A DNA stretch of 64,000 bases. Origin: Ailanthus altissimus (taxonomy: Eukaryota; Streptophyta; Magnoliopsida; Sapindales; Simaroubaceae). Position numbers and translations under genes: made by a program. The stretch spans positions 4,216,001 through 4,280,000 of the forward strand of contig OX327702.1 in the NCBI GenBank assembly GCA_946807835.1, read 5' to 3'. Shown here one piece after another: positions 34,575 through 46,379 of this stretch. The notes beneath the pieces were generated by a model that saw only the letters and a program-made list of their open reading frames with translations, did no database searches and had not been told where the DNA came from. How positions within the stretch are numbered: position 1 is the stretch's first letter; every line of letters begins with the position of its first letter.

Positions 34575-35220
34575 TAGACCATGAATATTATTAATTAACG
34601 TCGAACTGCAATTATAGCAAAAAGCAACAATATGATCTGTAAAAGTCAAGCATCAATTGATTAAAATTAAAACTAAAAACAAAGTAACCTTGTCCAACAT
34701 GCAGCCAGCAAATAGATAAAAGATGAAACTAATAAAATATGTAGTGGGATTGAGTATGAAGAGAATGAAAAGGGGGGCAAACAAATACGATAACAAAATT
34801 ATTAATAAAATATGAAAGTATAAGAGAAAACTATAAAACATATATGTAATAAGTATGAAGAGAGTAGAAAGAGTGGCAAATAAATGCAAAGAATTAAAAT
34901 TATAATAGTGAACAAGTTGTCATTAAAAAATTGTTCATTGAAGGCAAAGAATTAAACATAAAGGGTTAAAATGGAAATACCATTATAATGCACATATCTT
35001 GAACATGAAAGAAACCACTAAAATCATTCAATAGACCAGTAAGTAACCCGCCAAACAAAGTTGTATACTCACATGTAAAGAACAATTAGAAAATTTTCAA
35101 AAAATCAATATCTTGCAGATAATATCACCACAAACACCACATCTACGTTAAAAATAATAAAAAGTCCTTTTTGAAAAAAAAATAGAAAAAAAGTTCTAGA
35201 TGATAAGTTGAAGGAAGAAC
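34575..35220. other. AT-rich sequence, nothing recognised
   Basis: A minus-strand ORF at 34653-34889 is a low-complexity hydrophobic translation of AT-rich DNA and is not supported as a gene. Confidence 0.45.
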
Positions 35221-35411
35221 TTCATAGAAAACTGATTGGCCATGACAGGTGAAGATTCACATGTTCCAGGAACAATCTGCCATTGTTTGAAAGTCGCCTC
35301 TAAAACCTCTTGATATGTTACCACTTCTGTGAAATAAACAAAGATGGACAACCTTCAGATGTAAAGAAATAAGTAGTAAAAGAAAATTAAAATGATAGTG
35401 GTGATATACTA

Positions 35412-36345
35412 TGTTGAAACTTAGTGATTCAATAATTTTATATGGGTAAAAATTGATATGAATACTAAAAAAAGAGTTATTATGAAGTTAAGTACGCATT
35501 GGGTATATAAGGGAGAAGTAAAACGAAAAGTAAAAAGAATGAGTACTGTTCATACAACACACTGTTCACGGCGAGTATTGTTGCCCGTGGGGTACTGTTC
35601 ACAGCAGTACTGTTCGCCGGTAACTGTTTGCGCGGTTACTATCTACATGGCTACTTTAGGGTATTTCTTATTTTGGCTCAATTGACTATTGGATTAGGAT
35701 TCTTATTCCAACTAGGTTTAAGGTTTTTAAAGGTATTTTATTCACTATATAAACCCTTTTAAACACAAAAAAAAGATAAGCATCTAAGATTTTAAGATGT
35801 AACTATAAGAGAGAATAGAGGAGTTAGGTAGGCACCAAGTGCATGGTATACTAGGGCGTAACCTTTGGGGAGTATTTTCTTTTAGTTCTTAAGTGAACGA
35901 AAGAAACAACTAGATCCATTTGGCTTAGATGCTCGGGCTATTCTCGTATTCCTTGTAAAATTCTCTTATGAAATGATATTAAGAGGTCTTAGAGAGTTAT
36001 GGTGATTAAGGGCAGATACTTAAAGGTCTCTATGAGAGATACTAAGAGGTCTTGTGAGATCATTGATGATGTAAGAAGATAGTTAGTGATCTATATCAAT
36101 AATAAGAAGTTGGATCATGGATCCTCTGTGGACGTAGGTAATTTTGGGTCAAATTATGTATATCTTGTGTCTTATTGATTGATTTGTTTTCTTTATCTTT
36201 ATTGGTATGTTGATCTTATATGTTCTTACTTATGGTGTGAGTTATGATTTTCCGCTGCACATAGAGTAAAAGAGGTATCAAGGTCGTGGCTTAGTTGATG
36301 CCATAAGGATATCAAATTGAAGTGCATAGCTTGATATCCGTAACA
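35412..36345 (+). repeat. 5' LTR of element G
   Basis: tgttgaaac...ccgtaaca. Contains a cluster of actgttca words (35545-35640). The ORF at 35458-35685 lies within it and is not a gene. Confidence 0.88.
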
Positions 36346-37459
36346 AATTGGTTTCAAAGCTCAAGTTAAAGTCTAGATTGCCGAGCATAGGTAGCAATGT
36401 TATATTGCAGAGCAAAGATTGTCAACCACGAGGACTCACAAATATAAGGGAAAAATAATAGGGAATATGATTATCTGAAAGAGGAAAAGATGATAACCTT
36501 ACGGGGGAGTTTTTTGTGGTAAGGATCACTCTTGAAGAAAAAGAAAAGAAAACTGTTAAGAAGATGACGTTATCTAGTAACTAGTTAGAAGAATCATTCA
36601 GATTGAACACAAAATAAATATGGTAAAAGAAGAACAATCAAGGTTAAAGGGAAGATCTAAAAGGTGTCTAGGGCACTCAAAGGGATAGTCTTAAATATAG
36701 ACAAAGATAGAAGAAAGGTGAATTTGCAAGTCTATTGGATGACTAGGTAAAGACCTTGATTGCATAAGAGCTTCTGAAGGAATAAGTGTCTGATGGATGA
36801 ACTATTTTTTGGATCTAGGGTAGTATTTTCATATGAGTCATGGAGAATCGTTATTTACCAATTGGAGAAATAAGGCTTATAATAAGTTACAGGGAATTGA
36901 TAGAATAAGAATGAGACTACATAGTAAAAAAGACAAGGGAGGGACTAGGTATGAGATTTCATTCATCATCTCATGAAGACCCAGTGGACTTGGGATTGTT
37001 AGATCGAAATAGGGAGATTCATGGAAGACAGAAGGAAGGAATACTAAATAGGAAGTAAAAGGATCAGGGAGTGATAAGCATAGAGGGAGGCTATGTTCTT
37101 GAAAAAAAGTGCTTTGAATGGGATCAACATAAGGTTGTTGATTTGAAACAGACCATAAAGTAGCTTTTGAATTATATTACTTTATGGCAGAGATCGAAAA
37201 AAAATATGTGGAAAGAGTAGTAATTGCGAGAATGTGTTTTCACCATTAAAGGATTGTGGTCATTGTGTCTTTGAGATATGGAAAATCACAACATTGAACT
37301 ACTCTAAACATCAGCATTCAAGAATCTTTAGAGACCGTAGTTGCAAGAGCCTTAGTTAAGTCTGGGACTTAACTTATAGACAATGCTAGTAAACATTGGT
37401 CAAGGAGAAGTGACGATGATTAGTTTCATGGAGAGAGATTTTAAATCAAGGAGGGGATT

Positions 37460-38446
37460 TGTTAGAAATTAGTGATTCAACAATCTTGTATAGAAAAGAA
37501 TTGAGATGAATACCAAGAAGAGAGTTATTATGAAGCTAAGTACGCATTGGGTGTACAAGGGAGAAGCAAACCAGAAAGCAAAAAGAATGAGTACTGTTCA
37601 TGTGACACACTGTTCACAACGAGCATTATTGCGCGCGGCGAATGGTACTGTTCATGAAAGTGTTCATTGGGTACTGTTTACATCAGTATTGTTCATCAGT
37701 AACTGTTTGTGCAGTTACTATTCAAGCGACTACTTTAGAGTATTTTTTGTTTTGGCTCAATTGACTTCTTTTAGTAGAATTAGGACTCCTATAAGTAAAG
37801 ACTCTTATTCCAACTAGGTTTAGGATTTTTAAGGGTGTTTTATTCGCTATATAAACCCTTCTAAACACAAGAGAAAGACAAATATCTAAGGTTTCATGAT
37901 GTAACCATAAAAGAGAATATATGGGCTAGGTAGGCACCAAGTGCGTGGTGTACTAGGGTGTAACCTTTGGGGAGTGTTTTATTTTGGTTCTTAAGTGAAC
38001 AAAAAAAATACCATAAATCCTTTTAGCTTAGATGATTGGGCTGTTGTTATATTCCTTGTAAAAATCACTTATGAGAAGATATTAAGAGGTTTTAGGGAGT
38101 CATGGTGATTAAGGGTAGATACTTAGAGGTCTCTATGGGAGATACTAAGGGGTCTTGTAGGATCATTGATGATGTAAAAAGATACTTAGTGATTTATATC
38201 AATAATAAGAAGCTAGATCATGGATCCTCTATGGACGTAGGCAATTTTGGGCTGAACCATGTATATCTTGTGTCTTGTATATTAGTTTATTTTTTTATCT
38301 TTATTGTGTGTTGATCTTATATGTTCTTACTTATAGTATGAGTTATGATTTTTCGCTACGCATAGAATAAAAAGAATATCAAGGTTGTTGTTTGGTTGAT
38401 GCTATAAAGGTGTCAAATTAAAGTGCATGCCTTGATATCCGCAACA
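37460..38446 (+). repeat. 3' LTR of element G
   Basis: tgttagaaa...ccgcaaca, about 50 bp longer than the 5' LTR and clearly diverged from it, so the insertion is old. ORFs at 37506-37817 and 38102-38314 belong to the LTR. Confidence 0.88.
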
Positions 38447-38989
38447 CACTATATACCCCATTCCTCTGAGTGGCACTCCTTATAATGCTGATGGCTTACA
38501 GCTTATTCGGGTGAAAGGGTCAATAGGTGCTTTCTGCACAGAACAAAGAGGCAGAATTCAAATTCAGAAATCAAGTTTGATTGCTATACTCACTCATTTC
38601 TATATTAAGAGACTAAAATACTTGAATCACAGGGAAAAATCAACGACCAATATATCTAGAAAATTAAGCGAATTACCCTTTCATGAGAGGCCTCTTCCCT
38701 AACATAGGACCATAACCGTATGCCAAGTCGAACCTACATATTATATTCGGAAACAAATCAAAAAATCGACTGCATTGAGCAAACAAATCTCTTTTAATAA
38801 AGGAAAGGGCATGAATAAAAAGAAGTAGAACTGATTGTCTCTAGGATCAACCAAAGAAGTAATTTACCATTTTAATGGCTTCCACAAATGTAACACTGAA
38901 TTCTTTGAGTATATTAGCATGATTGTTTAATCACCTTCTCCAAGCCTACTCGGGCATGGCAGCACTATCAAACTCAAATTGCAGAGGAG

Positions 38990-39850
38990 TGCAAGGCAAA
39001 ATTTAGTTCTGGTGACATTAGAAACTAATACCAAGTTTGTAAGAAGGGAGCAACAGGAACAAAACGGGAAAGGAAACAAAGAAAAGGGATGTCATACTTC
39101 TATTTATTCAGCTCAAAAGAGAGAAAGAAGAAGGTTATTACCTTCTATTGCTTAGAGTCCTCAAGGAGGAAATGACTAGAAATGATTACTTGTTGATTTT
39201 GACCATTAGATCCCTATCTGTTGACTTGTACATATTTATCCATTTTTATAAACTTTTTCATTACCATTATAAGCTGGTTCAATTGAAATAACAGTTGCTT
39301 TTTTATAAACTTGAAATTGGTATTCAAATCTATAGATCTCTATTGATGCCTCCAATCTCTAATTTTTTCAAAAAATATGACAGCGATTCTTGGAGAAAGT
39401 TATCAAATTAGAGAGAAGACTAAAACTTACAACGATGCTAATATCCTAATCCATGTTTATCATCGGCATGGTAATTAATAGACGTCGCCGATGTGGATAA
39501 CTACGAATATTTCTCTGCATCACTTTAACCAAACATAATTGATTTCTATTTCAAATTAACAAAATTTAAACATAAAATTATGCCAAATTTTCATCATCTT
39601 AAGTCTAAACTTAATTTTTTACGACAGCTTTAATGACTGTTGTAGACAATATCACAAAAGACATGTTTTTTTTTTGTAATAACACATCAAACTGTCAGAT
39701 CAATTAAATTATAAATTTTATATCTCAATTATGTAAATATATTATCACTAATTAATTATGTTGTATTACTCTTCTAAGTTTTTATCATTCTGTCTACATT
39801 TGTTCTTATACATTAGTTCAAAGTTCATAGTTTCTCGTGCACAAATTAAT
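38990..39850. other. Intergenic, nothing recognised
   Basis: AT-rich; the 5' end of the GBA2-type pseudogene probably fades out near its left edge. Confidence 0.4.
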
Positions 39851-39854
39851 CAAT

Positions 39855-40140
39855 ACAGCCTAAGCAATAATAGTCTGAGGGAGGATATTGTCAAATTTCA
39901 TTGCTAATTTAACATCCCATCTTACATATTTTTATTTGTCATCAAATCGGATATCTTGTGCCTTCCCAACAGCCACTTGGAACCTAAAAATTTTGATCTT
40001 GTTGGCTATTGAGGAAAACCTTTTCACAGGAAAATTCAAAATTTTGTTGCATATTTCCGAAAATACAAGTATTACGCTTGTTTAGAAACAGAATTTCAGG
40101 AGAAATTCTTTCTATCTCTTGAGAATTTAACTTTCTTGAC
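39855..40140 (+). pseudogene. LRR receptor kinase fragment
   Basis: About 285 bp are homologous to the LRR region of the receptor kinase gene (roughly 11,110-11,380 there). It shows SNFIANLTSHLTYFYLSSNR and, after a frameshift, sequence equivalent to FRNKFSGEIPPSLGNLTFL. Both ends are abrupt. There is no signal peptide, membrane segment or kinase part. It abuts the LTR of Copia B at its right. A truncated, dead relative of the 10030 gene. Confidence 0.82.
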
Positions 40141-40152
40141 ATACCAAAAGAT

Positions 40153-40582
40153 TGAACAATTATCCATTATAAAATCCTGATCAAGACTATTTCATTGCTA
40201 GGAAAATGAGAAAAAGTGAAGGAAAGTAAGAGAGAAGTTTATGGAATTGAAGATTTTATTTTATACTATCAAAAAATGAAGATGCAAGCTGAATTTATAC
40301 ATATTATAAATAAAGATATATACACTCTCCCTATAACAAACTTTTGAGGGGAAGAAACTAACTACAATAACACTAATAAACTTAATTCCACGTCAGCAAA
40401 TAACAAACTTAATTGCCACCTCAGCTCTTCCATGACAACTCAATAATAAAGTATCCAAAAACACTTTTAACATAGCCTCCAAAATAGAATTAACAGCTAG
40501 AGTCTGGAATACTTCATTCCAGCAGCTGATACACTTCAAGTTTTATTCCAGCAGCTGATACACTTCAAGCTCCATTACTTCA
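40153..40582 (-). repeat. 3' LTR of Copia B
   Basis: In minus orientation it starts tgaagtaatggag, right after a purine tract (gaggggggatat, minus strand, 40583-40596). It contains a 'ttccagcagctgatacactt' direct repeat (about 40518-40570). The left end at 40153 is estimated. About 430 bp, a usual size for the Ale/Retrofit lineage. Confidence 0.7.
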
Positions 40583-40683
40583 ATATCCCCCCTCAAGTAG
40601 ATGATAAAGGAGTGATCAGAAGCTTAGATCTGAGATGAACAAATAATAATGGTTTGGTGAGAATATCATGAATTTGATCAGTA
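40583..40683 (-). pseudogene. Copia B pol C-terminal fragment, separated by an insertion
   Basis: The minus strand from 40680 reads DQIHDILTKPLL and then LRSKL, the conserved end of Copia polyproteins. The preceding part (KYIKIHFIREKM...DNQLD) lies 13.5 kb away at 54300-54240. The fragment ends in the polypurine tract. Confidence 0.85.
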
Positions 40684-41164
40684 CACTATTAAAAAAAAAC
40701 TTTATTGATACAAATTTTGTAATTAAAATATATCATTATTAAAAATTTATGATAAAATCTATCACAAATTTTATATTATCAATAATTTATGATAGATTTT
40801 ATCACAAACAAAAAAATTATATTTACAATCACAAATTTGTGATACATTTTATCACTAATCCGTGATACAATGTATCAGAAAATAAATAGCATATTAATGA
40901 TAGATATGTTTTCATATTATTTAATAAAAACTTATTAAATTTGATGTGAAAATTTAAAACGATGTCATTTTTTAATTAAATTTTTTATCACAAATTTGTA
41001 ATACATTCTATCACAAATTAACGATATATTGTAAATAGCATATGTTAATGATATATATGTTTTCAAATTATTCAATAAAAATTTTATTAAATCTAATGTG
41101 GAAATTAAAAACAATTAAATGAATTTTCTATCACAAGTTTGTATTTTCTTATTTATGTTATAAA

Positions 41165-42060
41165 TGGTCCAAAACCAAATTTAATTTCAATTACGTTAAA
41201 TATTATAATTTCTATTCTAATTTTAATTTTAATTATGTTAAATATTATAATTTTGATTCTAATTTTAATTTTAATTAAATTAAATGTTATAATTTTGATT
41301 TCAATTCAAATTTCAATTACATTAAATGTTATAATTTTAAATTCATATTTAATTTCAATTACTTTAAATATTATAATTTTGATCCCAATTTTAATTTCAA
41401 TTATGTTAAATATAATAATTTCAATTCTAATTTTAATTTTAATTACATTAAAAGTTATAATTTCAAATTCGATTTTAATTTTATTACGTTAAATATTATA
41501 ATTTCACATACGATTTTAATTTTGATTATGTTAAATGTTATAATCCCAATTGCAATTTTAATTTCAATTTCAATGTTATAATTTCAAATCCAATTTTATT
41601 TTTAATTATGTTAAATTTTATAAATCTAAATCTATATTCAATTTTAATTACATTAAATATTATAATTTCAATTCTAATTTAATTTCAATATGTTAAAAGT
41701 ATAATTCTAATTTCAATTTGAATTTCAATTATGTTCAAAGTTATAATTCTAAATCCGGCTTCAATTTTAATTTAAGTCAAATGTTATAATTTCAAATCTA
41801 ATTTCAATTTCAATTATGTTAAATGTTATAATTCTGATTCCAATCTAAATTTCAATTACGTTAAAAAGTTATAATTTTAAATTCGATTTCAATTGCAATT
41901 TCATTAAATTTTATAATTTTAATTTTAATTACGTTAAATCTTATAATTTCGAATCTAATTTTAATTTTAATTACATTAAATATTATAATTTTAATTCTAA
42001 TTTAATTTTAATTATGTTAAATATTATAATTTCAATTCTAATTTTAATTTTAATTATCTT
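41165..42060. repeat. 42-bp minisatellite, about 20 units
   Basis: Equivalent points at 41191, 41233, 41275 and 41317 show a constant 42-bp period (for example ttacgttaaatattataatt). Units differ by substitutions. Because 42 is divisible by three, long frames stay open (41139-41492 reads as a 14-residue Ile/Leu-rich periodic peptide), but this is a by-product, not a gene. Confidence 0.9.
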
Positions 42061-42580
42061 AACGATATTGTTTATGGGATAAACAATATTTCAAATCCCC
42101 CAAAAAATAACGTTTTGGGGTTAGAAATAAAGAAGCCCCAAAACACTATCGTTTTGAGTTTATAAGACAACAAAATCGAGATTTGTTAAGCTCATACAGC
42201 AAAGTCTCCTTCTATTTGATTTTTATTTGGATACTAGTTTAGGTTTCTGAGATGATGCAATTCAAATACCAATTTTGTCATCATTTGGTAGAATATTATG
42301 GTTGTGAGATGGGCTTGTATCTGTGCCAACTTGCAAGGAAATGTAATTAAAATTTTGAAAAATCATTATAAGTGTTTACATTAGGAAAGCAAACGACTAG
42401 ATAAACATTATTGTAAAATAGTTGCATTTGTCAAGTAAGTGGATTTTTAATGCTCATGTGAATTGAAATATTTTGAGGTATTTGTACATAAATGACTTTT
42501 GTGTGGATTGTTTATACATGTTCTGCAAAGTGCTTTATTTTACCTCAAATTCTATTTTGAGACTTTATTTTATTTGATGA
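42061..42580. other. Interior of insertion E with small inverted repeats
   Basis: cccaaaaaataacgttttgggg and agccccaaaacactatcg (about 42100-42160) form short inverted repeats around 'cgttttgg'. No gene. Confidence 0.4.
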
Positions 42581-42585
42581 TTTGA

Positions 42586-43289
42586 TGTGGGAGTATTAAA
42601 TACATAGCGGAATACATAAGATCATATAAACAAAGCAATGAAGTAGATAATTCAATTAGTCAAGTAAAAACAACAAGCTAATCAAGAGTTAAGTAATGTG
42701 CAATAGAGAAAATGCAAAAATATACAATATCAAGACACAAAATATGCAGTTTAGCAATGTGTTTACGTCAACGGTGGATCAAGGACCTAAGTCTCTCTTC
42801 TTTGATGCTTGATTACAAGAAAATAGATCAAGGAATGATACAAATCAAGTTTTGAGCCTAGAGTTTGTTGTACAGTATTTTTCAAGTGTATTTTCGAGTT
42901 CTCTCTCAACTCTAGGCATAATGGGGTATTTATATGAAGTTCAAAATACTCAAGCCTTCAAAATACTCAAATTTGAATTTGGGGGGGGTCAATGAACAAT
43001 ACCATGAATAGTGCATAAACAGTACTAGCCCTCGACACTGAAAATTAGCGCCGTGGCACTATACATTATGTCATCCAGCAATGTAGCGCTGGAATCCAAT
43101 ATCGTAGTGCTCAAGCCTAGAAATAGGCTTCTTATTTCCTGTACTGTCCCCTGCCTTTTATACATTTTTTCATTTGTTTTTAACCCTTTTCGAGCTTGTT
43201 TTTAGCTCCAACTTAATTCTGAATTGTTCCCGAATTTCTCTCAAACATAACCATCACATTAAACATGATTTTGTATCACAAAATCCACA
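42586..43289 (-). repeat. 3' LTR of Copia C
   Basis: tgtgggagtatta...aaatccaca. Contains an agcgc-rich block (43040-43110) and a homopolymer of eight or more G near 42980. Diverged from its partner. Confidence 0.9.
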
Positions 43290-43369
43290 AATTCCATTCA
43301 AAATCACTCTAACAACTCCAAGAGAGCAATCAAGGATTCATTATATCCACATCACAATCTTAATTGTAA

Positions 43370-46350
43370 ATTATGATTCCAATTAAGTCCATATCCAACC
43401 TGAACTTAACTGCGGGCATCAGCTTAGTCAACATATCAGTAAAATTCTCCAACGTCAGAATTTTACATAGATTAATAATGTCACTTTGTACAGTTTCTTG
43501 AATGAAATACATCATAACATCAATGTATTTCAATCCTTCATAAAACACCTGATTTTTGCTTAGATGTATGACACTTTAGCTATCATAATGCCCAAAAGTA
43601 TTCACTTTATTTATAGCAAAAAGTTTAGCACATATACCTTTCAATCATATAGCCTCCTTGATTGATTCTCCTAAAGCTATATACTCGACTTTGGTAATTG
43701 ACAGTGCTATAACATGTCGTAATACTAATTTTTAGCATACGTTACATCCAAATATCGTGAAGATATACCTAGATAACGACCTTTTATTGTCCAGATCACT
43801 TGCATTATCGATATCCACATAACCCTTTACCATTTTACCACTTGAGCCAACCCTTTAAATAGCAAACCATAATATGACATCCCCTTTAGATACCTAAGTA
43901 TCCATTTGACGGCCATCAAATACTCATTTTCAAGATTAGACATGTATCTACTTACAACACTCACCGTTTATGCTATATTCGGCCTTGTGCAAACTATAAC
44001 ATACATGATAAAATTCCACAACACTAGCATACGATACCTTAAGCATTTGTAGTTTGTTTTCTTCAACTTGTGGTGAATGAGATGCCAACAGTTTGAAATA
44101 CATTGCCAATGGAGTTGACATAGTTTTGGCATCCCTTATTCCAAACCTATCAAGAACTTTAAGTATATACCGTTGTTGAGACAAGAAAATAACACCACTA
44201 CCCATTTACTATATCCATATCCAAATTTCTTTTAGCTAACCCCAAATCTTTCATTTCAAACTTATCACCCAACTGATGTTTTAGCTTATGTATCTCTTCT
44301 ATATTCTTATATATAATTAACATATCATTAACATATAGAAGAAGATATATACACTTATTATTTTTCAATGCTTTGAAGTACACGTATTTGTTATCCTTGC
44401 TCATTGTAAAGATACAATGAAACATAAAATCATCAAATCTCATATACCATTATCTCAAAGATTGCTTCTGCTTATATAAAGACTTCTATAGTTAACAAGC
44501 ATAATCTTTTTTGTTGATTCTTCAAAATCTTTCGATTGTGCCATGTATATTTCTTCTTCAAGCTCACCATGAAGAAAATATATCTTTACATCTATTTGTT
44601 TAAGATGTAAATTCAGATTTATACACATGGATAATAAAATACAAATGTTTTACAACAGTAGAAAGGATTTCATAGAATCAATCCCTTCTTTTTGTGTGAA
44701 GCCTTGTGCAAAAAGCTTAGCCTTAAACTTTATAGACTAAACACCCAAAACTCCCTCTTTAACCTTGTAAACTTATTTGTATCCAACTAGCATCTTGTTC
44801 TTTGGTTTCACTACCAATTTTCAGGTCTGATTCTTTACAAGAGAATTGAACTCCTCTTCTATAGGTTACTGTCATTTAACACAAGTTACACTCTTTATGG
44901 CTTCATCATATGACTTCAATTCATCATATTCTATAGTGTAAGCAGTGTTAAACGCATAGGTTATCAAATCTGCATGTGTATACCTGCTCGGTTATCGAAC
45001 AACTCTTCTTTGTTTGTCTCTAGCTAGTTCGTACTCTTCAAGTTTAGTTTCAGGAGTACTACACTACAGTGATGCAGTTTCGAAGGAAATTTTAGGTTCT
45101 TGTTCTTCATGTACTTTATCATTAAAGTACTGAACCATGTGAGTGTTAGGTTTCAAATCATGTACCATTTCATAATGTTCAGGTTCAAATTCAAAAACTA
45201 AAGTTGGCACATTTTTTGGTGTCTTCAAAACTAAATTCGGATTGGTTTCTAATAATGTAGATTCATTGAATGTCACATCCATACTAATGACACTCTTGTA
45301 TGGATTAAGATCAGTACACCATACCTCGTATCCATTAACACCTTCTGGATATCCAATGAATATCCCTTTCAAGGCTCTTGGTTCTAGTTTGCCTTACTTG
45401 ATGTGTACAAATACGGGGTATTCAAATACTCTCAGGTGATCATATTTTTTAGTACTCCCAAACCATTTCTGTTTTGGTGTCATAAAGGCTATAGCTGAGG
45501 AAGGACTTCGGTTTATTATGTAAGCCATTGTTATTACAGCATTCCCTCAAAATACCTTAAACAATCTCGCATTTATTAGCAAGCACCTTACCTTTTTCAA
45601 GTAATGTTCAATTCATTCTTTCTACAAGTTCATTTTGTTGTGGTGTGTACTATATCGTTTTATGCCTTGTAATTCTATGCTTAGTACAAAACTTATCAAA
45701 CTCAGTGTTACAAAACTCAAGACCATTATTCATCCTAAATCTTTTGATTTTCTTACCTGTTTGATTCTCTATAAGTGCTTTCCATTTCTGGAATGTTTCA
45801 AGCACCTGTTCTTTGCTCTTCAACACATAAATCCATAACTTCTTTAAATAATCATCAATGAATGACAGAAAATACTGTGCACCACCATGAGTGACAGCTT
45901 GTACAGGTCTCCAAAGGTTATAATGTATATAATCTAGAGTGCCATTGATGCTGTGTTCACCTGTGTTGAACTTAACTCTATGAGCTTTACCAAGTATACA
46001 ATGTTCACAAAACTCTATTGGCTAGATCTTATCCTTGCTAAATATACCTTGATCATACAACTCTTTAAGACCTCTCTCACCTAAGTGCCTTAACCTTAAA
46101 TGTTACAACTTGGTTTATATATTCTCATTATCAATAGAGAAAGATGCAGAATCAATGATAGCCTCTCCATTCAACATATATAACTTGTGTTTACGCTCAC
46201 CTTTCATTACAACCATTAAATCCTTAATTACTTTCAATGTACCATTCTCACCCTTAAATGTGCAATTAGATTGATCAAGCATGCCTAAAGAAATTAAATG
46301 TCTTTTGAGTTCAGGTACATGCCTCACATGTAACAAAAAAATAAACTTAG
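43370..46350 (-). pseudogene. pol remnant of Copia C
   Basis: Read on the minus strand. A protease C-terminal region (near 46330-46200, HVPELKRHLISLG) is followed by integrase (about 46100-45000, with a zinc-binding start and the C-terminal GIFIGYPEGVNGYEVW). Reverse transcriptase (44443-43948, YVNDML in place of YVDDM, then FLSQQRYILKVLDRFG) and RNase H (to about 43370, DMLTKLMP) come next. Several stops and frameshifts separate the pieces. The Asp-to-Asn change in the reverse transcriptase YVDD motif alone would abolish activity. Confidence 0.88.
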
Positions 46351-46379
46351 ACACCCAATAACAAGCTGTGATACTTATT

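Larger units (their letters stand above)
35412..38446 (+). mobile_element. Small non-autonomous LTR element G (3.0 kb)
   Basis: LTRs 35412-36345 and 37460-38446; flanks tacta (35407-35411) and cacta (38447-38451), a 5-bp duplication with one change. Primer site tggtttcaaagctc (decayed) at about 36349 and purine tract aaggaggggattt before 37460. The 1.1-kb interior has no recognisable gag-pol domain, so it needed a helper. It sits in an intron of the GBA2-type pseudogene. A third LTR of the same family is at 13744-14733. Confidence 0.88.
35225..38985 (-). pseudogene. Non-lysosomal glucosylceramidase (GBA2-type) pseudogene, 5' exons only
   Basis: Minus-strand exons in order. About 38985-38868 has LNNHANILKEFSVTF and EAIKM before gtaaat. 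38733-38678 (gt donor) has VRLGIRLWSYVREEASHER. 38533-38457 has KAPIDPFTRISCKPSA then GVPLRGMG, before gtatat. 35326 to about 35225 has ISRGFRG then QWQIVPGTCESSPVMANQ. These match the N-terminal region of plant GBA2-type glucosylceramidases, which break glucosylceramide down to glucose and ceramide. Damage: two stops in the first exon, one stop in the third (TAA before GVPL) and a one-base frameshift in the fourth after FRGDF. The whole catalytic part is missing. The changes TAG and TGA fit C-to-T decay. The third intron carries LTR element G. No function is expected. Confidence 0.85.

Noticed and set aside
34653..34889. 78-codon hydrophobic ORF
   Set aside because: Phe/Leu/Ile-rich translation of AT-rich DNA, with no start context or family feature.
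41139..41492. 117-codon ORF of Ile/Leu-rich repeats, possible membrane protein
   Set aside because: It is a translation of the 42-bp minisatellite; the open frame follows from the period being a multiple of three.
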